From NCBI RefSeq assembly GCF_017591435.1, contig NC_059301.1:5042487-5106486 (forward strand): a stretch of 64,000 nucleotides of DNA, written 5' to 3'. The DNA comes from Portunus trituberculatus (lineage: Eukaryota; Arthropoda; Malacostraca; Decapoda; Portunidae). A program made the translations under genes and the position numbers. The notes beneath the pieces were generated by a model. It was not told the DNA's origin and did not search any database. It saw nothing but the letters and a program-made list of their open reading frames with translations. Below are positions 11,897 to 25,200 of this stretch, in pieces. Positions within the stretch are counted from its first letter, which is position 1. Every line of letters begins with the position of its first letter.

Positions 11897-14359
11897 AGTT
11901 AATTAATTCACTCATTCACTTTAGCATTCATTTTCTCTTATCAGCGTCAGTGCCAGTTTCCTTCACACTTCCCAGCAAAACACCACCATACACCACCACC
12001 ACCACCATGACCACCACGCTGACGCCGGAATGTCCAGCTGGAAAGAGATCAATAATACCATCTTATTATCAGCTGCTTCCTGCAGACTTACTGAGCGGCA
12101 TAACATGAAACCAAGTGCGTTAAGGTCAACATTTTTCCCCTGTCTAGCTTTCACTCGATGCCAAGGTCGTGCTAGTTCGTGTCCGTTATTATTAGCAGCA
12201 CGCATACGTCTTGTTCAAGGGAGTGGTATGATCTCATGATAAGTTAGAGTTATCCTGAGTGTGTCCATGTCTTATTGTGTGGAAATGTCAGAACAGCTAG
12301 CTGTGATGCATTTCTTGTCACAGAGGAATATTATATAAGGATCTCATTCTCTAACATTAAATTGCAAGGTGTCCCAAATTATTTTTTTCTTTTCTTTTTG
12401 TCTGAAGGAAGTTTTTTGTTCAAGAGTGTTTCCATGACGCTGGTGATAGTTTAACCAAGATTCTGCATTGTCAATCTATAAAGAAAAAAAGAAAAAGAAA
12501 AAAAAACATGACCTGTGATTTTCAAAAACAATTCTTACGATAGTTCTATTAATTTCAAAATAAGGGTATATGTACTTGTAATAACATAGTATGCATAGGT
12601 GAAAATTAGTTATGCTAGTCATTCTTCGTTACTGGATTTATATAAATCAATCTTTTGTACCAGAGCTCTTAAATATTCATAACATCGAAAACGCACAAAC
12701 TTATACTGCGTTACCTATACCTACAGTACGCCATCACAACGCTACACACTATTTCTAGCGTAGCAGTGAGGCGCTGAGCCGTCTCCACCTCGCTTATCTG
12801 TCATATATCGAGATTAGCGATATGATAGTGAAAATATTTAATTTGGCGTACCTCATCAGGGCCATTGAAACCATTTGACTGTGAACACTTGCCTGATTGA
12901 CACACTGCTCTAAATTAAACGACACCTATATTTCTGTGAGTTTTATTTACTTTTAACTATTCTTCTTTAATATTTTTATACGTGCATTTTTGTAAATATT
13001 TTATTAATTCTGTATCTAGTGGGAAACATGTAAGTAGATTCTTGCCTTTTTTTGTAGTTTTACATACAACATTAAATCTACAGAATATCCACTGTATATA
13101 TTTATTCATATTTCGTATTTGTAGTATATTATAGTGTTATTTTATTTTCTCTAGCTTGATTATAGTGTCAGAACAACAAAGATCGTGACAGTTCGTGAAG
13201 CATCGTACGTGACTCGTAAGAGCAGATCAGAGGACATCATGTGACGCTCACGAGTAAGTGAGTCACAACCTATGGTCACCACCGCAGCAGGAGCGTAGCA
13301 GCAGCAGCAGCAGCAAGGCCTTACGTGCATCGACTCTGCCAAAACTACGTTCCTTACAGCACACCTACAGCGAATCATTCATTACGCTCTTACATAATTT
13401 TATTAGACTTTGTCAATCATATATTCTGATAGTAATCGTATGATGGCAAATTAAGCTAAATCTAAGATCAATTAAACTGGTAGTGTGATATAAATTAGCT
13501 CCTAGTCTATGTATCCTACGTATACATAGTGTATGTAATATGTCGAGAAGTTTTGCCTTCCGCAGTAGATGTAGGTACCTAGATTACAGATGCATACAAC
13601 TGAATCTAAACTAAACTGATGTATTTATGTCATATCAGAAGTCTAGCTATAATGATGAAGAATTTCTAAAGTTTCTTTGTTTTCTATTAACGCAGTATAT
13701 GTTCGCCACCACTATTGCCAAGTCAAGGTGAGGTGCGCATGCTGGTGCTGTGCTATTATCCTAACACATTAATTCAACCAATTACATCAATACACGTCTG
13801 CTGCTCATTGATTATAATTTATTAATATGAAATACAGATTTTTTTTTCAGCATATATAAATGGCCAGCTTACTTTTGTAAAAAAATTCCAATATCATTTC
13901 ATCTCATGATGTCATCTCATTAATAATGCATTTTTACAGATCCATATTGATAAAAAATATTATCTCGTTAAAAAAAAACATCTATTAAAATGTTATCTAT
14001 TCTGGACGAGATCCATTTTGTCTGTTACGCATGTACGTCTCGATCACAGCAGCATATTATTAAGAACATTTATATGCTTACTGCAGTAGGTACATTTCTA
14101 TTACTTCTCATTCATGTCTGGCTGAAGCTCCTCCTAGCTATGATACTCACATCTTCAGGTGTGTGGCTGCGTACCAGGTACACGTACGATGCTTATCATG
14201 AGCCACAACATCTCTTATTTCACATCTCACAAAAGGAAAGCTCCTTTTGCATACTATACAAACGATTATCTATACGATAAAATATATTCTGAATATTGCA
14301 TGTATGAGTATAGCTGAATGTATTAAGATATCAGCCATTTTTGTTGTAGATAAATCAGA
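11893..14359. other. Rab2 upstream intergenic region
   Basis: Mostly AT-rich, with no recognised repeat. A 96-codon frame at 13990-14280 contains one hydrophobic stretch but resembles no family and sits in AT-rich DNA. Confidence 0.35.
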
Positions 14360-14483
14360 AATTGAGATTGGGCTGGTTTGGGCTAGGGCTGGAGGCAGGG
14401 GAAGTTCGCGGAGGTGGCACCAGTGGGCGTGTCAGCTCTCAGCTGGTTGTGTTGTCACGTCACAGTCTCGCCCAACCATCGCC
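14360..14483 (+). promoter_or_regulatory. Rab2 5' flank / probable 5' UTR
   Basis: This stretch is clearly GC-richer than its AT-rich surroundings and runs straight into the Rab2 start codon. I see no TATA box close by. The transcription start cannot be fixed from sequence alone; the label rests on position and composition. Confidence 0.45.
14455..14463 (-). promoter_or_regulatory. UPRE/CREB3-like TGACGTGA element
   Basis: On the minus strand this reads GTGACGTGA, containing TGACGTG(A/G), the core bound by XBP1/ATF6/CREB3-type bZIP factors that control secretory-pathway genes. It lies about 20 bp before the Rab2 ATG. A 9-bp match can occur by chance. Confidence 0.3.
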
Positions 14484-14529
14484 ATGTCTTACGCTTATTT
14501 ATTCAAGTATATCATCATCGGGGACACTG
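14484..14529 (+). CDS. Rab2: Rab2 coding exon 1
   Basis: Encodes residues 1-15 (MSYAYLFKYIIIGDT) plus the first base of codon 16. The donor is GTTAGT at 14530. The exon cuts through the P-loop, so codon 16 (Gly) is completed by exon 2. Confidence 0.95.
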
Positions 14530-16351
14530 GTTAGTACAGCAAATGTGCCTGGAGTGTATTGTGAGTGTAGTTGGAATGTGAGTAGCTGCAAATGTACAGG
14601 GTCAGCTGTGTTACCTGTACTCCACCAATATGGCGAAAATCGATTTGCTTCAGTAACTCATATTGATGGTGTTTTCCTCTGTTTTCCTCAGTTTTCCTAT
14701 AGTGTCTCATATACGTAACTGTCCAGGGGTGCTACCATTTCATGGAACTGTGTTTGGGAGTGACTAAGGTTGGTGTATCTGGAAAGATGTAGACAACGCA
14801 CATCTTCGACCTTGTACATTAAATATTGACACTACATTCAACCTTTCCGTCTGATAAGGGAATCGTAGTCTAGTTTTTTTTTTTTTTTTCCCGTTATTAG
14901 TCTTATTTTTAAGTTTGGTTGTGTTTTGGTGGTGACAAGACTGGTGGTGTGATGGAGGGTGCAGCCACTGTGTAGGCTCGCCAGATTATCCCAATGACTC
15001 AGGCAGTGTACACACAATGCCCTGTTTGGATCCTTTTCAGGATGCATTAGGGGAAATGTTTAAGGTCACTGATAAGAATGAGTATATTGTATATTTTATA
15101 AAACTATTTAAAACACCAATATGGAACAGATGTTAGTATAAAATATATTAATTATTTTAATTGCATGCCCATGTTGACCTCAGTCTATACTGCACTCATT
15201 GTTAGCCATCACTGTTGATGGCCACTGACAAGCTACACCAGTGAGCAGTGCGTGTGGCTTCTCTTAACAGTTCTGTGTGACACATGATGTACTTACTAAT
15301 TTAGAAGTAAGAGAATGATGCCAGCATGCTGCTGCTTAATATGGCAGAGATTTCTATCAGGAGTAATTGATAACTTGAGTTATTATTTTTGTCCATTGAA
15401 TGGAATTTTCCAGTCTTTTGTTGGAATTGGAAATACAGCTGGCACTGCTTGGAGCTGGGCTCATCCTGCCAAATATTCTAAGTGAAGATCATTCCATTAG
15501 TAGGAGGTGCTGGTGATGGTGGATGCTAGTGGTTGTTCTGAAGAGGACTGCACCCTCCATCCCACTAACAAGTGTGTGGTCAGTGGGCATAGCATGGTTT
15601 CAGGATAATGAAAACAAGTACTTGTTACACAAGACTGTCATATAGATTTTGTATTCCTTGTTCAGTCTTGTGATTAACATTTGTCTGCCAATCTTTAATC
15701 TGTACTCTGTACAATTCAAATTAACTGCATAGGTAACAGTTAAAAGTATTTAAAAACTACACTTCATTAATGGTTACATCTTCAGATGTGTTTCCTGTAT
15801 CTAAATTGCACAGTTATCATATATACCCATGTGTTCCCTCCATGCTGGCTGTTTACAGGCTGAGACTTTAAGTACTGATGACGAGGTCGCTGTGCGACTG
15901 ATACAGGATAACCTAGATGGGCCCTGGTGGCCCTTTGTTATCCTATTATTTATGTTATATGTTATGTTATGACTGTGGCATCAGATGCAGGGCTTTCAAA
16001 AATAATGAGTGAACATTTGTCGACACTGATCACCGATAAGTAGTTTAATTTTTGTGCACTAATGCTTATTACAGTGGTCCCTTGCCATAATGGATTTTGC
16101 AGTAATGAATTTCACTAAATAATGGACTGATCAGATACTGGCCAAATATTTTGGACCATAATGGCAAAAGAGGGGAAAGGGCAAATTTTTTCCAGAAACC
16201 CATGGTTCCGCCTGGCCACATGGCTGAACACATGTATGACACCATGAACAAACCAAAAAAACTCAAAAGAAAAATTAAGAAGTGAATAGAGAAGAGAAAT
16301 GAGAGGAAATGACACTTATCAACAACACAGCTACTTCTCCAACCCCACATT

Positions 16352-16443
<92 letters not shown>

Positions 16444-19153
16444 ACTTCTTCTAAGAAGCACTTGTTCACATTATAGAATACTGCCTTAGATTGATTGTGA
16501 AGGTGACTGTATGGCGAGCTTGCAGCAGGAGAATGATCCATAGCCAGACTGTGTGTGTGAGAGGAGGTCAGGACTGACTGGCAAGTCTAATCAGGTGGTA
16601 GTTATTGGCAAGGTGATACTCTCTCGCTCATATGCCATGTTTAGGATGGTGAAAGACTTTTCTACAGAAAATATGTCTTGATTTTTACCTCAATGGTAAT
16701 GTGGTACAAAACTGAGAATGATTTTGAAAACATTTCAGAAACACGTCAATTTATATAGAAACGGGGAGAGAAAGGACAGAATGTAAGGTGAAGTAGAGTT
16801 AGAGAAAGAAGGTGAGCCTGTGATTCATAGAGAGATGGCAATAGTGGGGGAATCCTGGTGAAGGCCAGGGCTGAACAGCCGGATTGCATTTGTCCTTGCG
16901 TCAAGTTGGTTGTTCTTGCATGTGTTTATAAAGTGATATAATTCTCTCTGGTTATTTTTGTGCATGCAAGATTTTTATTACTGTACAATAGTAAATTGGT
17001 TTAAATGTTCAAAATATGTTTTTATGTTATTAAAAAGAGAATAAATTACTGAAAAAAGGGAAGTGATAGGTGGTTAAGGGTCTTGCGGACAAATGTCTCT
17101 CTGTAATGGATAGTTCGTACCAACAGACACACCATCATCCCCAAAGTGTCTGTTATAGCGAGGTACCACTGTACGATTAAAATGTGGTTTTCCTGTTATG
17201 AAAATTTTTTTCTAGATTTTCTGACTCATTTTTATAAATTTTATAATTGATCTTAATTAAATGTATGTATTCTCTTTCTTCCCCAAACAAACTTGTGAAC
17301 TTGTGTAAATAACAGTTTTCATCTGGGGCAAAAATGCATCTGCCACCTGACAATCTTTTAATTGTCAATGTAAAAAATCTATGTTAGTGAGATGGATTTT
17401 TAAACAAAATGTAACCAGTAAAAATCTCTCGGGGACAAGATATATCCTGTCTTCAGATTAATTTTTGTTATAGTGGATAGCTGAAGGGGTGACACTGGTG
17501 ATATAGGTAGTATATGGTGTAATTATAGAAGAAACGGTATAATGTGCCTCTGTAAATTTAAGCAGGGGCTTTCACTCTTGCATTGTCAGAAAATAGCTTG
17601 ATTTAATTGAAATTGAGAAATCTACTGTGCTAATGATACATATTGGGTTATGCCAGAAATTTGCTGGGTCAAACAAAGCGAAAGACTCAGATGTGATCTT
17701 TGAACCTGACAGATGTGCCAGTTTTAATGTTAATTATGTATATTATTTGATGGCTGTCTTGATTGTCATTAAAATCATTCCTAGGTTAATATTAGGGACA
17801 TCAGATGTTTCTGTCTGAGTAGTTACTTTAGAAATACTGTATTTGGTTGAACACCATTATATTGAACATACAGGCAACCCCTGCTTAACGAAGGGGTTAC
17901 GTTCCTAAAAAAACTTTCGTGAAGTGAATCGATTATAATAAGTTTAATCCCTGACTTGAACTTCCATTGAGAGTAAACAAAGCGAGAGTGTATCATAGTA
18001 CAGTAAAAGGTTTAATGAAAGTAAAAATTATGAAGTTAAACATTTAAGCAGTTTAATTTAAGTCATTATAATGTACACTAATGTATGTTTGTACATAATT
18101 TTATAATGTTGATGATCTTAAATTTATGAAGGGAGGGAAAGTGAGATGGGAAAGACACTAACTGGCAACCTGTGGAATGTAAACAAAGGGTGCATCATTG
18201 TATCACATACAAAACTTGTGTACCGCATTTCCACAAGGCTTTCCATTTTATCCACTGTAGAGCCACAAGTTCAGGTGGTTCTTTTAGCTTGCAAGGAAGA
18301 TACAGTCTCACCAGCCTTCTTAATAGTGTCTGCTGACTTGAAAATAGTAGAGACAGTAAATGGAGTCAAGATGGTGGCGAGCAATGCTATTAGTTTTCTC
18401 GCCTTGTGTCTGTGAATAATATCCAGCTTCACTTCGAGAGTAAGAGACTTCCTGGTCTTCTTAGCAACATTGCAGGGCGTTTTGGTGGTAAGTTGAGCGA
18501 GGAAGATGAGCTGCTGCTGACGCTGTTATTGTTTTCAACAGGGTGAGTGGTGCGCGTGTTGTCCACGAGAGGCGCTGGTGTATTCAAAAGCCTGTTGGTT
18601 TGCGTGATACGGCGGGGCTTTCAAACTTGGATAAAAAGGCCTGGATAAAACTTCGTTAAAGCGAGTTTGGTGTTCATTAAACAAGCAGATGGTAGTAAAA
18701 TGAAACCTTCGTTGTAGCGAAATTTAGTTGTGTGAACATTTGTTAAGCGTTGGTTGCCTGTATTTTCATAACATTCTCTTAATATATAAGCTGAGAAACA
18801 TGATGCTGGAGGAAGCTTAGAAACTGGTAGTGGATGAAGCAATTACATACCATAGTCTAATACTAACCCACATCATCACCCAGTGAGAGTAATGTCTGGA
18901 TGTTTGTCCTGTATTGTGGCATTTTGTTGTGTCTTTGATATCAGCGCAGATTGTCTGTGAGCGAAATTGCTCGATGCCATGAGCTTGTAGATAGTGGCTA
19001 AAACTGTCATTGAGCTACTGTACTAACACTAACACAGCCAGCCACATTTCAGCCACAATATAGACTGTGGGGTGCATCATTGCTGTCAGTTGTCTTGGTC
19101 TGTGGCACTGATTGGTTGATTCATGACATGAAATACACCACATTAAATGAACA

Positions 19154-19241
<88 letters not shown>

Positions 19242-22200
19242 ATTTATTTATTTATTTATTTATTTATATTTATATATTTGTATTTATGTACAAGTAACGC
19301 CCCCTTAATGAACGGGTTATGTTCCTAAGAAAACGTTCGTTGCGTAAATTTTCGTTAGGTGAACCATTTATAACAAGTTTGACCCCTGACTGAACTTCCA
19401 TTGAGAATAAACAAAGCGAGAGTGCATCATAGTACTGTAAAAGGTTTAATGAAAGTAAAAATTATGAAGTTGAACATTTAAGCAGTTTAACTTAAGACTA
19501 AGTCATTATAATGTACACTAATGTATGTATGTAAGTAACTTTATAATGTTGGTGATCTTAAATTTATGAAGGGAGCGAGAGTGGAGCGGGAAAGACGCTA
19601 GCCGGCAACCTATGGAATGTAAACAAAAGGCGCATCATTGTACTGCATACTAAACTTATGTACCACATTTCCATAAGGCTTTCCATTTTATCCATTGCAG
19701 AGTCACGAGTTCAGGTGGTTCTTCTAACTTGCAAGGAAGATATGGTCTCACCAGCCTTCTTAATAGAGTCTGCTGACTTGAAAATAGAAACAGTAGATGG
19801 AGTCAAGCCATGGTGACGAGCAATGCTATTAGTTTTCTCGCCTCTCACGTGTCCGTCAATAATATCCAGCTTCACTTCGTGAGTAAGAGACTTCCTGGTC
19901 TTCTTAGCAATGCTAGGTGACATTGCAAGTCTGGTTGCAGGGCATTTTGGTGGCATGTTGAGCGAGGGAAGACGAGTTGCTGCTGACGCTGTTATTGTTT
20001 TGAAGTAAAAGCGGGCAAGGGTAGGGGAGTGAGGTGTGCGTGTTTTGTCCATGAGAGGCGCTGGTATATTCAAAAGCCTGTCGGCTTGTGTGATATGGCG
20101 AGGCTTTCAAACTTGGAAAAAATTACCTGGATAAAATTTCGTTAAAGCGAGTTTGGAGTTCGTTATACGAGCAGATGGTAGTAAAAGGAAACGTTCGTTG
20201 TAGCGAAATTTCGTTGTGTGAACATTCGTTAAGCAGGGTTGCCTGTATTGAAATTACCAACATTTCCTTAATCCAGACTTCTTCATACATTATCAGCTTC
20301 AACTGGAATAAATGTAAAGGCAAGTTCACATGTGCCAATTTGTGACTGAAATTGCAAGTTGGTAGAGTTTCTGACTGAATATCGGTGCCTAGCAACTGGA
20401 GAAACCAGTCACAAAATGAGACCAACATGTTGGTCTTGTTCAGTCGATTTGTGACTTTATTTACTATATGACGTCATGGAGTAAGCTTTGAAAATGTGGT
20501 TTTCAGGTTCAGAGAAGATGATGTTAGAGTTGGTGAGGGAAAAAAAACACATCTGGGACCCCAGAAATGAATTATACTACAGTAAAAAAAGCTTGCGCAA
20601 ATCGTCATTTGACAAAATAGAACTCCATAAACTGTTTCCCTTAATGTTGCTATGCGTGACGTTTTCTTACTAGAAGGGCTCAGTCAGTACTTCTAGTGCA
20701 TTGCAATTTCAGTTGCAAATTGGCATGTGAACCTGTCTTAAAGGTGGTATGATAACCAAGGCTGAATCAGAAACACTGTTTATCTGCTAATGTTTCAATG
20801 ACTTCTCTTCAGTGTCTTTAGTTTTCACTCTCTGAAGAAGACTCGTGTTGAAACTTCAGTGAATAAAAAGTGTTCCTGATTCAGCCCAGGTTTCCACACT
20901 ACCTTTACACTCATTTGTCTCGCTTCTGTTAAACTGGAAACATTTTCAGTTTGAGTTGATTACCATATACAACAGTGTTATCACATATGTTAACTAAACC
21001 AAAATACACTTCTCTCAGCTAACCTCACATGGGGCCCTCAGCACCTACACACACACACACAGTATTCTGTTCTAGCTATTCAGTGCCACACAAGCCATGG
21101 CACTCCCTTACCTTACCTGTGTCCTGGAGAGGGGCAAATTGACTTCTACTCATACTCTACAGAGAGAAAGCTAACTTGGTCCTAGTTTAGACCATGGGTA
21201 CTACAGGGTATTGAACCCACTGGTACTGGAACTTCTCTGAGAACAAACACACATATGTTATGGTTTTACACATTACACCAGAGTTTTGTGGCTCCATATT
21301 TGTTTTAAAGTTTTGCCCTAAGTAGTATGCACAAAGATTGCTAAAGCACTGTACATGGTGAGAGGAATGATACTAATTTGGTAACTGACCAGAAAATATC
21401 TGTAATATCAGTTGGAATCAGCTGTGGTATTGTGGACAGGTGTTAAGATCCCTGCCTTCTTGATTAAGAACCAACTGACTGCTACCCACAAGTCATGCAT
21501 ATGCGGAGTTTGAAAAGAAATCCAAGTGGGGTTCAAAAGGCTTCATGGAACCTTACATACTGTTTGGGTTGTTACACAAATATCAGAGTAGACTGTGCAC
21601 ACCATCCATTTTTTGTTGGGTCTACATAACTGTCTTCACTTCCAGGTGTTGGGAAATCATGTCTCCTGCTGCAGTTCACAGACAAGAGGTTCCAGCCGGT
21701 GCACGACCTGACCATTGGGGTGGAGTTTGGTGCCCGCATGATCACCATTGACAATAAGCAGATCAAACTCCAGATCTGGGATACAGTGAGTACTACAATT
21801 ACCTTACTTCTGTGTGAACTAGTTTTGGTTTACTGTGAATGTAGAACTTTTCATATTTAGGATTGAGGAGGAGGTAGTAGACACCTACCGAAACAATAAC
21901 TTACTCCCAGTGAGATCTAATAGCACTAGTTTAGGAGGTGCTGTGAACCTTCCATTAAAGCTAGTTGTCATCTCGTTGAATGTTTCCCTTTGTGTCTCAT
22001 AACTCAAGGGGGTAGTCACAGCCTATCCTCTAAAGACAGCTCTCCTTCTTCACACAAAACTACATGCACTTACCACACATACACCCTTCACTCCAAATCA
22101 AAATTTAAAAGAAAAATGGGACCCAAAATAAACAACGCCTCGGAGTCCCCTCTGGGAGGGGACCAAAATGTCCCCAGGTTGGACACCTCTCCTGTTGAAG

Positions 22201-25200
22201 ACCACAAATGCCTTGACACCTCCCTCAACTTTTTCTACATTAACTTCTGCAACATTCGCGGTTTTAGATCTAATTTTCAATCTGTGGAACACCACCTCTC
22301 CTCTACTAAACCTCATCTTCTTTTCCTCACCGAAACACAGCTGTCTGAGGCAACTGACAGTAGCCCTTCTCTGTTCCCTCCTACTTTCTCTATTCTCATT
22401 TTCATTCCAAAGCTGGATGTTGCGTCTATGTACGCAACGACTTAACTTGCTCTCGTGCCCACGCTCTTGAGTCTTCCGAATTTTCCACCATCTGGCTACG
22501 ACTTAACAGTCACTCTCAAACTAAATTCATCTGTGCTGTTTATCTCTCCCTAACTCTTCTGACTATAGTAATTTCTTCGACTACTTAACTTCTAAAGTGG
22601 AGCACATTCTGTCCCTCTACCCTTTCGCTGAGATTTCCATTCTTGGAGATTTCAATGTTCACCACCAGCTTTGGCTTTCCTCTCCTTCACTGACCACCCT
22701 GGTGAACTAGCCTTCAACTTTGCTATCCTCCATGACCTAGAGCAACTGGTGCAACACCCTACTCGTATTCCTGACCGTCTTGGAGACACGCCCAACATTC
22801 TTGATCTCTTCCTCACCTCTAACCCTTCTGCTTATGCTGTCACCCTTTCATCTCCGTTGGGCTCCTCCGATCACAATCTCATTTCTGTATCTTGTTCTAT
22901 TTTTCCAATCCCTCTGCAGGATCCCCCAAAGCGAAGGTGCCTCTGGCGTTTTGCCTCTGCCAGTTGGGGGGACCTGAGGAGGTATTATGCTGATTTTCCC
23001 TGGAATGATTATTGCTTCCGTGTCAGAGACCCATCTCTTTGTGCTGGCATGGAGGCATACATTCCTCATTCTTTTTCTCAACCTAAACCTTCTAAACCTT
23101 GGTTTAACTCAGCCTGTTCTCGTGCTATACATGATAGAGAGGTTGCCCACAAAAGGTACTTGAGCCTTCCATCTCCTGAATCTCATGCACTTTATATCTC
23201 TGCCCGGAATCATGCCAAGTCTGTTCTTCAACTTGCCAAACACTCTTTCATAAATAGGAAATGTCAAAATCTTTCAAACTCAAACTCTCCTCGTGACTTC
23301 TGGCATCTAGCCAAAAACATCTCAAATAACTTCACTTCTTCATCTTTCCTCCTTTATTTCATCCTGATGGCACCACTGCCATCTCTTCTGTCTCTAAAGC
23401 TGAACTCTTTTCTCAAACCTTTGCTCACAACTCCACCTTGGACGATTCTGGGCTTGTCCTCCTCTCCTCCTCCCTCTGACTATTTCATGTCTACAATCAA
23501 AATTCTTCGTAATGATGTTTTCCATGCCCTTGCTGGCCTAAACCCTCGGAAGGCTTATGGACCTGATGGGGTCCCTCCTATTGTTCTCAAAAACTGTGCT
23601 TCTGTGCTTGCACCTTGCCTGGCCAAACTCTTCCAACTTTGTCTATCGACTTCTACCTTTCCTTCCTGCTGGAAGTTCGCCTACATTCAGCCTGTTCCTA
23701 AAAGGGTGACCGTTCTAACCCCTCAAACTACCGTCCTATAGCTTTAATCTCTTGCTTGTCTAAAGTTTTGAATCTATCCTGAATAGGAAGATTCTCAAAC
23801 ATCTGTCACTTCACAATCTTCTGTCTGATCGCCAGTATGGCTTCCGTCAAGGTCGCTCTACTGGTGATCTTCTGGCTTTCCTTACTGAGTCTTGGTCATC
23901 CTCTTTTAGAGATTTCGGTGAAACTTTTGCTGTTGCGTTAGACATATCAAAAGCTTTTGATAGAGTCTGGCATAAAGCTTTGATTTCAAAACTGCCCTCT
24001 TACGGCTTCTATCCTTCTCTCTGCAACTTTATCTCAAGTTTCCTTTCCGACCGCTCTATTGCTGCTGTGGTAGACGGCTACTGTTCTTCTCCTAAACCTA
24101 TTAATAGTGGTGTTCCTCAGGGTTCTGTCCTGTCACCCACTCTCTTTCTATTATTCATTAATGACCTTCTTAACCAAACTTCTTGCCCTATCCACTCCTA
24201 CGCTGATGATACCACCCTACATCTTTCCACGTTCTTTCAGAGACGTCCAACCCTTCAGGAAATTAACAGATCACGCGGGGACGCCACGGAACGCCTGACT
24301 TCCGATCTTTCTAAAATTTCCGATTGGGGCAGAGAAAATCTAGTAGTTTTCAATGCCTCAAAACTCAATTCCTCCATCTATCAACTCGACACAACCTTCC
24401 AGACAACTATCCCTCTTCTTCAATGACACTCAACTGTCTCCTCTTCCACAATGAATATCCTCGGTCTGTCCTTTGCTCATAATCTTAACTGGAAACTTCA
24501 CATCTCATCTCTTGCTAAAACAGCTTCTATGAAGTTAGGTGTTCTGAGGCGTCTCCGCCAGTTTTTCTCGCCCTCCAACTGCTTACTCTGTATAAGGGCC
24601 TTATCCGTCCCTGTATGGAGTACTCTTCGCATGTTTGGGGGTTCCAGTCACACAGCTTTGCTTGATAGGGTGGAATCGAAAGCTCTTCGTCTCATCAACT
24701 CCCTCCTCTGACTAACTGTCTTCAGTCTCTTTCTCACCGCCGAAATGTTGCATCCCTTTCTATATTTTATCGCTATTTTCATGGTAACTGTTCTACTGAT
24801 CTTGCTAACTGCATGCCTCCCCTCCTCCTGCGGCCACGCTGCACAAGGCTTTCTTCTTCCTCTCATCCCTATTCTGTCCAACTCTCTAATGCAAGAGTTA
24901 ACCAGTACGCTCAATCATTCATCCCTTTCACTGGTAAACTCTGGAACTCCCTCCCTGCATCTGTATTTCCAAATTCCTACAACTTGTCTTCTTTTAAGAG
25001 GGAGGTATCAAGGCATTTGCTTCCCTAATTCTGGCTGACGGTTTTGGCACTTTTTCTACTCTTTGGAGAGCCAGCGCTCAAGTGGGCTTTTTTCTAACTT
25101 TCTTTTTTTTGCCCTTGGCTGGCCCTCTTCCTTATGTAAAAAAAAAAAAAGCTATTCATATGGATGATTCATTCATGGCTTAAGTTGATTTGGATAGGCT

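Noticed and set aside
12030..12239. 69-codon frame beginning MSSWKEINNTILLS
   Set aside because: No recognised domain; both strands are open over the same stretch, which suggests chance.
13990..14280. 96-codon frame with one hydrophobic stretch just upstream of Rab2
   Set aside because: No family resemblance, AT-rich composition and no splice or promoter context; within chance expectation.
18146..18415. 89-codon plus-strand frame
   Set aside because: It is the antisense of a Tigger-like transposase remnant.
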